Positions 42,785 through 52,379 of a stretch of DNA of 64,000 bases are shown piece by piece. The notes under the pieces are model-generated. The model saw only the letters and a list, made by a program, of their open reading frames with translations, searched no databases and was not told the origin of the DNA. Position numbers and translations under genes: made by a program. The number at the start of each line of letters is the position of its first letter. Position 1 is the stretch's first letter. The stretch is from LMUY01 sp965276785 (GTDB taxonomy: Bacteria > Pseudomonadota > Alphaproteobacteria > Acetobacterales > Acetobacteraceae): assembly GCA_965276785.1 (NCBI GenBank), contig OZ255629.1:2976001-3040000 (forward strand), written 5' to 3'.

Positions 42785-43900
42785 ATGCCCGCCAACAAGA
42801 AGCTCCTTCTTCTCCCCGGCGACGGGATCGGTCCGGAGGTCATGCGCGAAGCTCGCCGGGTGATCGATTGGATGACGCAGCGGCGCCGGATCAGCTTCGA
42901 CGTGACCGAGGATTTGGTGGGCGGCGCGGCCATTGACGCGCACGGCACCCCGCTCTCCGACGCGACTTTGGCCCAAGCCAAAGCGGCCGATGCAGTGCTG
43001 TTTGGCTCGGTTGGCGGCCCGAAATGGGACGGCCTGCCATTCGACCGCCGTCCCGAACTCGGCATCCTGATCCTGCGCCGCGAGCTCGGCCTGTTCGCCA
43101 ACCTGCGCCCCGCCACCGTGCTGGAGCCGCTGGTCGACGCCTCAACCCTTAGGCCCGACGTAGTACGTGGGCTGGACATCATGATTGTGCGCGAAAGCAC
43201 CGGCGGAATCTATTTCGGCGAGCCTCGCGGCATCGAAACGCTTCCCGACGGTCAGCAGCGCGGCATCAACACCGAAAGCTACACCACCTCCGAGATCGAG
43301 CGGGTCGCACGAGTGGCCTTCGAGCTGGCCCGCAAACGGCAAAGCCGCCTATGCAGCGTGGAGAAGGCCAATGTGATGGAATCCGGCCGGCTCTGGCGCG
43401 AGCTGGTGGCGGCACTTGGCGCGCGCGAATTCTCAGACGTGACACTCAGCCACATGTATGCCGATAACTGCGCCATGCAGCTCGTTCGCAATCCGCGCCA
43501 ATTCGACGTGATTGTCACGACCAATCTGTTCGGCGATCTGCTGAGCGATCTTGCCTCCATGCTGACCGGCAGCCTCGGCATGCTGCCCTCCGCCACATTG
43601 GGCAGCCTTGACCCGGCCACCGGCCGCCGCAACGCGCTCTACGAGCCAATCCATGGCAGCGCACCCGACATAGCGGGCCAAGGCCTTGCCAATCCGCTCG
43701 GCCAACTACTCTCCTTCGCCATGCTGCTGCGCTATTCCTTTGGGATGGAGGAGGATGCCGCGCTCATCGAGCGCGCGGCGAGCAACGTTCTGGCCAGCGG
43801 TTTGCGTACCGCCGACATCATGGCCAGCGGTTCGGCTCAAGTGGGCACGGCCGCGATGGGCGACAGCATCCTACGCGAGCTGGATAGGCTCGCAGGCTGA
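42785..43900 (+). CDS. leuB: 3-isopropylmalate dehydrogenase
   Basis: This 371-residue enzyme catalyses oxidative decarboxylation of 3-isopropylmalate in leucine synthesis. The full family pattern is present: LLLPGDGIGPEV at the N-terminus, LRRELGLFANLRP, VRESTGGIYFGEPRG, the NTESYTTSEIERV loop and NLFGDLLSDLASML with the metal aspartates, then EPIHGSAPDIAGQGLANP. The start is ATG 42785 with GAGGAA upstream. leuC and leuD are not in the window. A short G/C hairpin (43908-43923) follows the stop, then tRNA-Arg. Confidence 0.96.
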   Translation: MPANKKLLLLPGDGIGPEVMREARRVIDWMTQRRRISFDVTEDLVGGAAIDAHGTPLSDATLAQAKAADAVLFGSVGGPKWDGLPFDRRPELGILILRRELGLFANLRPATVLEPLVDASTLRPDVVRGLDIMIVRESTGGIYFGEPRGIETLPDGQQRGINTESYTTSEIERVARVAFELARKRQSRLCSVEKANVMESGRLWRELVAALGAREFSDVTLSHMYADNCAMQLVRNPRQFDVIVTTNLFGDLLSDLASMLTGSLGMLPSATLGSLDPATGRRNALYEPIHGSAPDIAGQGLANPLGQLLSFAMLLRYSFGMEEDAALIERAASNVLASGLRTADIMASGSAQVGTAAMGDSILRELDRLAG

Positions 43901-43953
43901 TGTTCAGGGGGCTTGCGGGCCCCGGTATGTTGCCGTACACCGCGCGCTCGGCT

Positions 43954-44030
43954 GCGCCCGTAGCTCAATTGGATAGAGCACCAGACTACGAATCTGGGGG
44001 TTGGAAGTTCGAGTCTTTCCGGGCGCGCCA
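43954..44030 (+). tRNA. tRNA-Arg (ACG), CCA encoded
   Basis: This 77-nt tRNA has acceptor stem GCGCCCG/CGGGCGC with discriminator G and encoded CCA at 44028-44030. The D-arm contains GCTCAATTGGATAGAGC, the anticodon loop CTACGAA gives ACG (read as ICG), and the T-arm contains AGTTCGAGTCT. tRNA 3' ends are common targets of tyrosine integrases, and the gene content changes sharply right after this one. Confidence 0.97.
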
Positions 44031-44076
44031 GTCATCATTGGGTTTTGCTACAATTCAAGTGCCCGCCCGCGGTTCT

Positions 44077-44097
44077 TGGGTAGCATGGTGGGTAGCA
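44077..44097 (+). repeat. Two direct TGGGTAGCA repeats beside the tRNA, possible attachment/arm sites
   Basis: TGGGTAGCA occurs at 44077-44085 and again at 44089-44097, a 12-bp period, 47 bp after the end of tRNA-Arg. Short direct repeats next to a tRNA 3' end resemble integrase arm-type sites or remains of an attachment region. No integrase gene is present in the window. The rest of the 44031-44310 gap holds only a doubtful 33-codon frame (44137-44238) and no supported gene. Confidence 0.35.
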
Positions 44098-44310
44098 GTC
44101 CGCCAGGCGCTTCCCCGGGCGTCCTACCGCTGAGCGATGAGCACGGCCTCCGTCGCCAGCATGGCATCCGCTATCCCGCGTCGCATCGGAGCGGAGATCC
44201 GGGACAGCAGGACGCCACTCTGGGTCATCGCCGGTTGACGCAGCCGCGCCACTCCTGGTTGCCGATGGATCGGCAAGCGGTGATGATGCAGCAATGATCA
44301 CGGCAGTGCC

Positions 44311-47300
44311 TTGAACACTCCCCGGGCTGCGCAGTCGGCCAACTTCGGCGTCCTCGCCCCCTACGACGAAGCCCTGGTCGGCGTTGCCGCCCTGGCCGAG
44401 CGCTACTTCCCCGACGACCCGATCACCTGCCTGATGAAGCTGCGGCAGTTCGGCGAGCTCCTCGCCCAGCAGGTCGCCGCCCGTGCCGGCGTGTTGGTGG
44501 CGGTGGATGAACCGCAGTCCGACCTGCTCGGCCGGCTCCGCCGCGACACCGCCTACTCGCGCGATGTGATCGACCTGTTCCACGACCTGCGCCGCACCGG
44601 CAACGAGGCGGTCCACCAGCACCGGGGGACCCACGCGACGGCGCTCGCGGGCCTCAAGGTCGCGCGGCAGCTCGCCGTCTGGTTCCACCGCACGTTCGGC
44701 GACCGCACCTTCAAGCCCGGTCCCTTCCAGCCGCCGCGGCCGCCCATCGATCCCACCGTCCAACTGCGGGATGAACTCGAGCGACTGCAGTCGGAGCGGC
44801 TGGCGTCCGTCTCGGTCGCTGAGGCCGCGGCCGCTGCCGCCGCCCGACAAGCCGACGACGCCCAGCGAGCGTTGCGCACCGCCGAGGAGCGCGCCGCCGC
44901 CGAAGCGGAGGCGCGGGCGGTGTGGGAGGCGCTGGCGACCGAGACGGAGAGTCGGCTCCTGGCGCTCCGGGAGGAACTCGCGCGAGTTCAGGCGGCTGCC
45001 GTCGCACAGCCGGCCACGCTCCAACTCCTCGCCACCGCCGCGAACGAGGCCGCCCAGGCGATCGACCTGGACGAGCAGGCCACCCGGTCCCTCATCGACG
45101 GACGGCTGCGCGCCCGGGGATGGGAGGCGGACACGCCGGCGCTGCGCCATGCGGCCGGGGCGCGCCCGGTCGCAGGACGCAACCGGGCGATCGCCGAGTG
45201 GCCCACGGCGACCGGCCCGGCAGACTACGTCCTGTTCGTCGGGCTGCTGTGCGTCGGCGTCGTCGAGGCGAAGCGGGGCAGCAGGAACGTATCAGCTGCC
45301 ATCGACCAGGCCGGCCGGTATAGCCAGGGCTACCTCCCCGAGCCCGGCGTCCTGCTGCCCGCCGGCGGACCCTGGCTCGCGCAGACCGGTTCCATCGACG
45401 AGCCGCCCTACCGCGTGCCGTTCCTGTTCGCCACGAACGGACGCGCCTACCTCAAGCAGCTCGAGGCGCAGTCCGGCATCTGGCACCGGGACGCTCGGGA
45501 TCCGACCAACCGGCGGCGGGCGCTGACCGACTGGCCGACGCCCGATGGCCTGAGGGCGATGCTGGATGTCGACCGCGTTGGCGCCAGCGCGGCGTTGACG
45601 ACGCTGCCGTTCGACTTCGCGTTCGGGCTGCGGGATTACCAGATGCGCGGTATCCAGGCGGTCGAGGCGGCACTGGCCGACGACGACCGGCGCGCGCTGT
45701 TGCTCGCGATGGCCACCGGCACCGGAAAGACCGCGCTGGCCGTGGCGCTGCTGTATCGGCTGCTGCATACGCGGCGCTTCCGTCGGGTCTGCTTCGTGGT
45801 GGATCGCACCGCCCTCGGCGACCAGGCGAAGGACGCGTTCACCACCACCCGCATCGTCAGCGCCCGCACCTTCGCCGACATATTCGGCCTCAAGGTGCTG
45901 GGGGACGCCGCGCCCGAGCCGGACACCAAGGTCCACATCTGCACCATCCAGGGGCTGGTCAAGCGCGTGCTGTTCGCCGCCACGCCGGAGGACGTGCCGC
46001 CGGTCGACCAATACGACCTCATGCTCGTGGACGAGTGCCACCGCGGCTACACGCTGGACCGCGAGATGAGCGACGCCGAGCTCGGGTTCCGCTCCGAGGC
46101 CGATTACGTCAGCAAGTATCGTCGCGTCATCGAGCACTTCGACGCCGTCCGCATCGGCCTGACCGCGACGCCGGCCCTCCACACCACCGAGATCTTCGGC
46201 CGTCCGATCTTCACCTACGGCCTGCGGGAGGCGGTGATCGACGGCTGGCTGGTGGACCAGGAGCCGCCCATCCGCATCGAGACCGTGCTGTCCCGCGACG
46301 GCATCCACTTCCCCAAGGGCGCCGATCTGCCGCAGCTCGACCCGCTCACCGGCACGATCGACCTGACGACCGCGCCGGACGATCTCGGCTTCGAGGTCGA
46401 GAGCTTCAACCGGCGCGTCGTGACCGCCGAATTCACCCGCGTCGTCTGCGAGCAGCTGGCCGAGCACATCGACCCGGCCGACCCCGGCAAGACGCTGGTC
46501 TTCGCGGCGTCGGACGCGCATGCGGACATGGTCGTGGGCGCATTGGGGGCGGCCATGGAAGCGCGCCACGGGAAGCAGGACGAGGCGCTGATCCGCAAGA
46601 TCACCGGCAGCGTCGACAAACCCGGCACCATGATCCGGCGCTTCCGCAACGATCCCACGCCGAGGATCGCCGTCACAGTGGACCTGCTGACCACCGGCAT
46701 CGACGTGCCCAGGATCGTAAACCTCGCCTTCCTGCGCCGGGTCAGCAGCCGCATCCTCTACGACCAGATGATCGGCCGCGCGACCCGGCTATGCCAGGAG
46801 ATCGGCGGCCCCGGGATCGACAAGGAGAGCTTCCGCGTGTTCGACGCAGTGCGCCAGTCGGAGGCGATCGGCGACCTGACGGAGATGAAGCCGGTGGTGG
46901 TCAACCCGTCGCTGTCCTTCACCCAGCTGCTGGAGGAGATGGCGCGGGTGACGGACCCGGAGCAGCGCGCCCTGGTCAGGGATCAGCTGCTGGTCCGCCT
47001 ACGCCGGCGGGTCGCCCGGTTGTCGCCACAGGCGGCAGAGCAGTTCGCGGTCGCCGCGGGGGAGACGCCGGCCGAGACCCTCGCCCGCGTGCGCACCGCC
47101 GACCCCGCGGACCTCGCCACTTGGGTCGCCGCGCGCCCCGGCCTCGGCAGGGTCCTGGACTGGCAGCCGGATGCCGGCCGCCCGGTGCCGCTGGCCGTGT
47201 CGTTCCACCCGGATGCGCACGTCGCCACCACCATCGGCTACGGCGCCGCCGGCCGGCCCGAGGACTACCTCGAGGCGTTCGGCGCGTTCCTGCGGGCCAA

Positions 47301-47763
47301 CGAGAACGGGCTGGCCGCCCTCTCGCTGGTGCTGCGCCGCCCCCGCGACCTGACGCAGGCCGACCTGCGGGCGCTGGCCTTGGCGCTGCAGGAGGCCGGG
47401 TTCTCCGAGACTGCGCTGCGTTCCGCCTGGCGGGAGGCCAAGCAGGCGGACGTCGCGGCCAAGCTGATCGGCTTCGTGCGCCAGGCGGCGCTCGGCGATG
47501 CGCTGGAGCCCTGGGCCGTCCGCGTGCAGCGCGCCGTTGAGGCCGTCATCAAGCGCGCGAGCCTCACGCCCCAGCAGCAACAATGGCTGAGGCGCATCGG
47601 CACGCAGGTGGCCGAGATTGGCGTGGCCGACCCGGCGGCGCTCGACCAAGGGCAGTTTCGCGAGGCGGCGGGCGGCTTCACCCGGCTGGACCGCGTGTTC
47701 GGCGGCAGGTTGGCCGGATTGCTGGGCGACATCAACGAGGCGGCGTGGAAGGATACGGCATGA
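44311..47763 (+). CDS. hsdR: Type I restriction enzyme, HsdR (restriction/translocase subunit)
   Basis: This 1150-residue protein is a type I restriction subunit. It has an N-terminal DUF4145-like helical domain (about 10-140), an Ala/Glu-rich coiled coil (about 155-245), the HSDR_N nuclease with E319-A-K321, a superfamily 2 motor with Walker A-type ATGTGKT near 468-474 and box II DECH at 574-577, and an EcoEI-type C-terminal domain. It cuts unmodified DNA after ATP-driven translocation. The start is probably TTG 44311. hsdM follows after 10 bp. Confidence 0.95.
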   Translation: MNTPRAAQSANFGVLAPYDEALVGVAALAERYFPDDPITCLMKLRQFGELLAQQVAARAGVLVAVDEPQSDLLGRLRRDTAYSRDVIDLFHDLRRTGNEAVHQHRGTHATALAGLKVARQLAVWFHRTFGDRTFKPGPFQPPRPPIDPTVQLRDELERLQSERLASVSVAEAAAAAAARQADDAQRALRTAEERAAAEAEARAVWEALATETESRLLALREELARVQAAAVAQPATLQLLATAANEAAQAIDLDEQATRSLIDGRLRARGWEADTPALRHAAGARPVAGRNRAIAEWPTATGPADYVLFVGLLCVGVVEAKRGSRNVSAAIDQAGRYSQGYLPEPGVLLPAGGPWLAQTGSIDEPPYRVPFLFATNGRAYLKQLEAQSGIWHRDARDPTNRRRALTDWPTPDGLRAMLDVDRVGASAALTTLPFDFAFGLRDYQMRGIQAVEAALADDDRRALLLAMATGTGKTALAVALLYRLLHTRRFRRVCFVVDRTALGDQAKDAFTTTRIVSARTFADIFGLKVLGDAAPEPDTKVHICTIQGLVKRVLFAATPEDVPPVDQYDLMLVDECHRGYTLDREMSDAELGFRSEADYVSKYRRVIEHFDAVRIGLTATPALHTTEIFGRPIFTYGLREAVIDGWLVDQEPPIRIETVLSRDGIHFPKGADLPQLDPLTGTIDLTTAPDDLGFEVESFNRRVVTAEFTRVVCEQLAEHIDPADPGKTLVFAASDAHADMVVGALGAAMEARHGKQDEALIRKITGSVDKPGTMIRRFRNDPTPRIAVTVDLLTTGIDVPRIVNLAFLRRVSSRILYDQMIGRATRLCQEIGGPGIDKESFRVFDAVRQSEAIGDLTEMKPVVVNPSLSFTQLLEEMARVTDPEQRALVRDQLLVRLRRRVARLSPQAAEQFAVAAGETPAETLARVRTADPADLATWVAARPGLGRVLDWQPDAGRPVPLAVSFHPDAHVATTIGYGAAGRPEDYLEAFGAFLRANENGLAALSLVLRRPRDLTQADLRALALALQEAGFSETALRSAWREAKQADVAAKLIGFVRQAALGDALEPWAVRVQRAVEAVIKRASLTPQQQQWLRRIGTQVAEIGVADPAALDQGQFREAAGGFTRLDRVFGGRLAGLLGDINEAAWKDTA

Positions 47764-47773
47764 GGGAGTGGGC

Positions 47774-49258
47774 ATGAGCGAATCACGAGCGGTTGTCGGG
47801 GTGACCCGGGACATCGTCCAGAAGCTGTGGCGCCTATGCGACATCCTCCGCGACGACGGCATCACCTACCAGGCCTACGTCACCGAGCTGACCCACCTGC
47901 TGTTCCTCAAGATGCTGGCCGAGACGCAGCGCGAGGCGACCCTGCCGGCAGACTCGCGCTGGGCCAGCCTGACCAGCCGCCAGGGCGAGGCGCTGCTGAT
48001 GCATTACCGCGCGCTGCTGCTGCGCCTCGGCACCGAGGGCGCCGGCACCGTCCGCACCATCTTCACCGACGCCCAGACCAGCCTACGCAAGCCGACCAAC
48101 CTGCACGAGCTGGTCATGCAGATCGACCGGTTGGACTGGTATTCGGCCAAGGCGGAGGGCCTGGGCGACCTCTACGAGGGCTTGCTGGAGAAGAACGCTG
48201 GCGAGAAGAAGTCCGGCGCCGGGCAGTATTTCACGCCGCGCCCGCTGATCGACTGCATGGTCCGCCTGCTGCAGCCGCAGCCGGGCGAGGTGGTGCAGGA
48301 CCCGGCCGCCGGTACCGGCGGCTTCCTGGTCGCCGCCGACCGCGCCATCAAGGACCGCACCGACGACCTGTTCGCGCTCAAGACCGAGGCCGAGCGCCGC
48401 TTCCAGCGCGAGGAGGCGTTCCGCGGGCTGGAGCTGGTGCCTGACACGCACCGGCTGCTGCTGATGAACCTGATGCTGCACGGCATCGGCGGTGACCTGG
48501 TGCGCGGCGGCGACGCCATGGGGCCGGACGGCGAGGCGCTGGGCCCAGCCGACCTGATCCTGACCAACCCGCCCTTCGGCACCAAGAAGGGCGGCGGCCG
48601 CCCCGCGCGGCCGGATTTCACCATCACCGCCGACACCAGCAACAAGCAGCTCGCTTTCGTGGAGCACGTGGTCCGCGCACTTCGTCCCGGTGGACGCGCT
48701 GGCATCGTCGTGCCGGATAACGTGCTGTTCGCCGACGGTGCCGGGCGGGAGCTGCGCCGCTGGCTGATGGACGTGGCCGACCTGCACACCATCCTGCGTC
48801 TGCCCACCGGTATCTTCTACGCCCAGGGTGTCAAGACGAACGTGCTGTTCCTGCGCCGCGGCCCTGCCCGAGCGGCCAAGGCCAACACGCCGGCGGTGTG
48901 GGTCTACGACATGCGCGCCGGCCAGCCCGCCTACGGCAGGACGCGCCCGTTGCGAGCCGACGACTTCGCCGCATTCGAGACCTCCTACGGCGACGATCCG
49001 AACGGCACCGCTGCGCGCGAGGACCAGGGCGCCGAAGGCCGCTTCCGCCGCTTCACCCGCGCCGAGATCGAGGCCCGCGGTGACAACCTCGACATCGCCT
49101 GGCTTCGCGGCAGCGACGAGGCCGGCGAGGATGCGCTGGAGGAGCCGGAGGATATCCTGGAGGCAATGCGAATACACCTGGCGCGGGCGCTGGCGGAGGT
49201 GGACGCGCTGGCTGCGGAGTTCGTTGACGTGCCCGCGTTAAACGCGGCTGCAGAATGA
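47774..49258 (+). CDS. hsdM: Type I DNA methyltransferase, HsdM subunit
   Basis: This 494-residue N6-adenine methyltransferase has an N-terminal HsdM_N helical domain, the SAM-binding motif DPAAGTGGF near 176-184 and the catalytic NPPF at 265-268. It modifies the target adenines with HsdS and forms the R2M2S complex with HsdR. ATG 47774 is where family similarity begins. Its stop overlaps the hsdS start (ATGA at 49255). Confidence 0.96.
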   Translation: MSESRAVVGVTRDIVQKLWRLCDILRDDGITYQAYVTELTHLLFLKMLAETQREATLPADSRWASLTSRQGEALLMHYRALLLRLGTEGAGTVRTIFTDAQTSLRKPTNLHELVMQIDRLDWYSAKAEGLGDLYEGLLEKNAGEKKSGAGQYFTPRPLIDCMVRLLQPQPGEVVQDPAAGTGGFLVAADRAIKDRTDDLFALKTEAERRFQREEAFRGLELVPDTHRLLLMNLMLHGIGGDLVRGGDAMGPDGEALGPADLILTNPPFGTKKGGGRPARPDFTITADTSNKQLAFVEHVVRALRPGGRAGIVVPDNVLFADGAGRELRRWLMDVADLHTILRLPTGIFYAQGVKTNVLFLRRGPARAAKANTPAVWVYDMRAGQPAYGRTRPLRADDFAAFETSYGDDPNGTAAREDQGAEGRFRRFTRAEIEARGDNLDIAWLRGSDEAGEDALEEPEDILEAMRIHLARALAEVDALAAEFVDVPALNAAAE

Positions 49259-50562
49259 GTGATCGCCTTCCGGCAGGCTGGTCCAAGCCGTGTCTCTCAG
49301 ACATCGCGGAACTTCAACTTGGCAAGATGCTCGACCGGGCGAAGAACTTCACCGGCCAATCGATGCCGTATCTTCGGAACGTCAATATCCGATGGGGCTC
49401 GATCGAGACGGGTGATCTGTACAACATGCGGTTCACAGATGCGGAGGCGACGCGCTTCTCCGTTCGCGACGGTGACGTTTTAGTCTGTGAGGGAGGAGAG
49501 CCGGGGCGTTGCGCGATTTGGCAAGGAGGCCCCACCAGCCTGAAGTTCCAGAAGGCCATCCACCGCATCCGTCCAAGCGGGCGCGTCCTTTCCGGATGGA
49601 TTGCATTGTTCCTCCGGCATGAGGCCCTGCATGACCGGCTAGCTGGCCACTTCACCGGAACAACGATCAAGCATCTACCAGCTCAAGCGCTGGCAGCTAT
49701 CCGTCTGCCAGTCCCACCCCTGGCCGAGCAACGCCGGATCGTGGCGCGGATCGAGGCGCTGTCCGCCCGTACCCGCCGCGCCCGCGCCGACCTCGAACGC
49801 ATCGCGCCGCTGTGCCGCCGGCACCGTGACCGTACCCTGGCCAACGCATTCGACATCGGCAAGTCCACTCTCGTTGCAGAGTTGGCCTCGGCAGTCTTCG
49901 ATGGTCCATTCGGCTCCAATCTCAAGTCGGATGACTACACCGCCAGTGGAACTCGAGTTGTTCGTCTAGAGAACATTGGCCACCTCCGCTTCATTGGTGA
50001 CAAGGAGACCTTCATCACGGACGAGAAGGCCGACGGTCTCCGCCGACATCATCTCCACCCCGACGATGTTCTGTTCTCATCCTTCATAGACAAGGAGGTT
50101 CGGGTATGCCTGTTCCCTCCTGGTCAGCCAACGAATGCAATCAACAAGGCCGACTGCTTCTGCGTCCGCGTTGATCCCAAGCGCGCCGACCCGCGTTATG
50201 TCGCACTTCGCCTCGCCTCTCCGGTGACCTATGACGACATGCGGGATGCCGTCCACGGCGCGACGAGACCGCGGATCGGCATCACCGACCTGAAGCAATA
50301 CGTCATCAACGCGCCGTCAGTCGCCGAACAGACGTCCATAGCGGACCGGGTCGAACGGCAGCACGGCATGTCCAACACCATCCATCGGGAGGCCACCCGT
50401 GCCCTCGCCCTCCTCGACCGCCTCGAACAGAGCATCCTCGCTCGCGCCTTCCGCGGTGAACTCGTGCCAGTTCACCTATCGGACACTGTGCCGGACGCCG
50501 CGCCGGTAAGTGCGTCGCCGACATCGGTCAGTCCGCGACGATTACAACGCGTCTCTGCTTAG
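49255..50562 (+). CDS. hsdS: Type I restriction-modification specificity subunit, HsdS
   Basis: This 435-residue protein has two target-recognition domains, about 1-160 and 200-375. Each is followed by a conserved helix with PLAEQRRIVARIEAL and, in the second, SVAEQTSIADRVERQ. The two domains set the bipartite DNA target, which cannot be deduced here. Neither domain looks truncated. It starts inside the hsdM stop (ATGA) and ends the hsd genes; the next gene begins 48 bp later on the same strand. Confidence 0.94.
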   Translation: MSDRLPAGWSKPCLSDIAELQLGKMLDRAKNFTGQSMPYLRNVNIRWGSIETGDLYNMRFTDAEATRFSVRDGDVLVCEGGEPGRCAIWQGGPTSLKFQKAIHRIRPSGRVLSGWIALFLRHEALHDRLAGHFTGTTIKHLPAQALAAIRLPVPPLAEQRRIVARIEALSARTRRARADLERIAPLCRRHRDRTLANAFDIGKSTLVAELASAVFDGPFGSNLKSDDYTASGTRVVRLENIGHLRFIGDKETFITDEKADGLRRHHLHPDDVLFSSFIDKEVRVCLFPPGQPTNAINKADCFCVRVDPKRADPRYVALRLASPVTYDDMRDAVHGATRPRIGITDLKQYVINAPSVAEQTSIADRVERQHGMSNTIHREATRALALLDRLEQSILARAFRGELVPVHLSDTVPDAAPVSASPTSVSPRRLQRVSA

Positions 50563-50610
50563 CCGGGCGAGAACGATAGGGATCGCGCCTGTCCTGAGCT
50601 AGCAAGACAC

Positions 50611-52236
50611 ATGCTCAACCCTGATCCGAATGTGGAGTCGAACGCTCACGAGCGTTCCCGCGCCGGCCTCCAACATTGGCCCGACGAGATCTGCTCCGAC
50701 TATCCCGTTGCTTATGTCAGAATGACGACGCTGCGCGTCGATGACGATACCCACCTTCTGTTCGGCTGCGTGGAGTTGCTGCCCCGGGAGATCGCGCCCC
50801 TGCCAAGCCACCAGGCGCCACGCCTGAACCTCCCGCGCGGCGCGACTGCGATGAGCAGCCTCACCGTGCTCGCCACGGACGCTGCGCTGCGCTGGTACGA
50901 GAGCGTTCTCGCCGGTGCTATCAGTATTCCAGGGACGACTGGACCGGCCATCGTCCGCACGGTCCGCCTCGCCCCGGAGCCGCGCCTTGGCGATCTGGTC
51001 GTAGCCAGGACGCCCACGGTTCCGGTGGCCTGGACCTCAGGACCGAGGATGCACCGCATGGTTCCCATGGAGCCACTGCCCGACGGGATGGCGGCATTGC
51101 TGACGCCGACATCAGGCAGTTCGGCGCTTCGCGACTGGATGCTCGAACATTGCTTCATTGACCTTGCCGCGCACCCGGACTGCGCAGGCGGGCTCGTTCT
51201 GCTCGCGGCCAATCCGATCATCCGGCATGTGTCGGAGTATCCCTTGCGCAAGCTCCCGGATGGCCGGGAGGTCCTCGGGATCAGGCTGGTTCCGCGTCTC
51301 GGCTGCTCCCTTGAGACAGTGAAGGTGCGCCTCTCCGAAATACGGCCTGATGGCATTGGACTTGCGCAAGAAGTCGCGCTTGACGCGTTTGGCGAAGCCG
51401 AGGTGACCCTGTCGCAAGAAGCCCTGGACACCGCGCTGGAGGTGAGTTGTTCCCGTCGCGGGTTGCTGCATGTGGCTCCGCACACGGGGTTTCTTCGATC
51501 GATCGGCTTCGAGATGAGACCGGTGCGCGCCACGATGTCCGTGGAGGTGCCCGCGAGGACCAAGACGCAGGCTGGAAGCCGCTACGATGTTCCGGTTGCG
51601 GACAGCCGGCTGAACGGTGCGGGCCAGATAGGCAGGCCCGCCGAGACCGGAGCCGCTTCCAGGCTCGCGTCGCTGCTCGCGGCTCGAGCCCAGCCGGTAG
51701 GCAGGATCGCGGAGCAGGTCGTGTTCCGCGATGATCGACCATTCGCCGTTACGTTCGTCCGCGGGCTTGTCGCGCACGCCCATTCGCGCGCGCTCTTCGT
51801 CGACCCCTACTTCAGCTTCGATGACATACGCGATTTTGCGCTATCAGCCTGGTCGGGATCGTGCATCGTGAGCGTTCTGACGAGCGTGCGCGTCGGTTGG
51901 ACCAAGCGGGTCCAACACTTGGCCACCGAGCAGCCGCACGGCGACATGATGATTGCGGACCTCGAGCAGATCAATCGCATCCGGAATGGCAGCGGACTGT
52001 CTTCAGTCGAGGTCGGCATCATGGGAGAGCCGGGCATCCACGATCGGTTCTTGGTGGTGGACGACGCGGTCTGGCACTTCGGTGATTCATTCAGATCACT
52101 GGGTGGCGCATTGTCCATGGCCTCCAAGGTCCGTGATATGCCGTCGCTCTTGCCCATGCTGCTCGACGCCCAGGCCAGGGCGACAGCGTTCGCCGAATAT
52201 TGGGCGCGGGCGAACCATGGGAGTTCCGCAGCTTGA
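50611..52236 (+). CDS. PLD-like protein resembling the VPA1262 family, candidate defence component
   Basis: This 541-residue protein has a long N-terminal region (about 25-300) that, from memory, resembles the VPA1262-family N-terminal domain. A C-terminal phospholipase D-like unit (about 385-525) follows, with FVDPYFSFDDIRDF and one HxR-x4-D motif (H477, R479, D484 in IHDRFLVVDD), then WHFGDSFRSLGG. Standard HKD enzymes have lysine where this has arginine, and only one motif is seen, so activity would need dimerisation or may be absent. It follows hsdS by 48 bp and overlaps a TTG-started frame (TTGA). Confidence 0.62.
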   Translation: MLNPDPNVESNAHERSRAGLQHWPDEICSDYPVAYVRMTTLRVDDDTHLLFGCVELLPREIAPLPSHQAPRLNLPRGATAMSSLTVLATDAALRWYESVLAGAISIPGTTGPAIVRTVRLAPEPRLGDLVVARTPTVPVAWTSGPRMHRMVPMEPLPDGMAALLTPTSGSSALRDWMLEHCFIDLAAHPDCAGGLVLLAANPIIRHVSEYPLRKLPDGREVLGIRLVPRLGCSLETVKVRLSEIRPDGIGLAQEVALDAFGEAEVTLSQEALDTALEVSCSRRGLLHVAPHTGFLRSIGFEMRPVRATMSVEVPARTKTQAGSRYDVPVADSRLNGAGQIGRPAETGAASRLASLLAARAQPVGRIAEQVVFRDDRPFAVTFVRGLVAHAHSRALFVDPYFSFDDIRDFALSAWSGSCIVSVLTSVRVGWTKRVQHLATEQPHGDMMIADLEQINRIRNGSGLSSVEVGIMGEPGIHDRFLVVDDAVWHFGDSFRSLGGALSMASKVRDMPSLLPMLLDAQARATAFAEYWARANHGSSAA

Positions 52237-52379
52237 CCGCGGACGCGTCCGCCCTCGGCTCGATCGAGGCCTGGTTCATGCGGCACGAAGTCGACCTCGC
52301 GCTCGCGTCTTGCGAGGACAGGGAGATGGCCCCTGAGCAGCGGGCGAGCTGGACGCCCTGGTGCGGACCGCCAGCCTAA
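52233..52379 (+). pseudogene. Short frame that may be the detached 5' end of the next gene
   Basis: TTG 52233 overlaps the stop of the PLD-like gene (TTGA) and opens a 48-codon frame of protein-like composition (SALGSIEAWFMRHEVDLALA, then REMAPEQRA). Adding one base near 52347-52349 would join it smoothly to the next gene (LDALVRTASLSAN). I read it as the likely true start of that gene separated by a 1-base deletion or sequencing error. It could instead be a small independent peptide or a chance frame. Confidence 0.4.

Noticed and set aside
44137..44238. 33-codon frame between tRNA-Arg and hsdR
   Set aside because: It is too short, without a clear ribosome binding site or homology, and probably chance.
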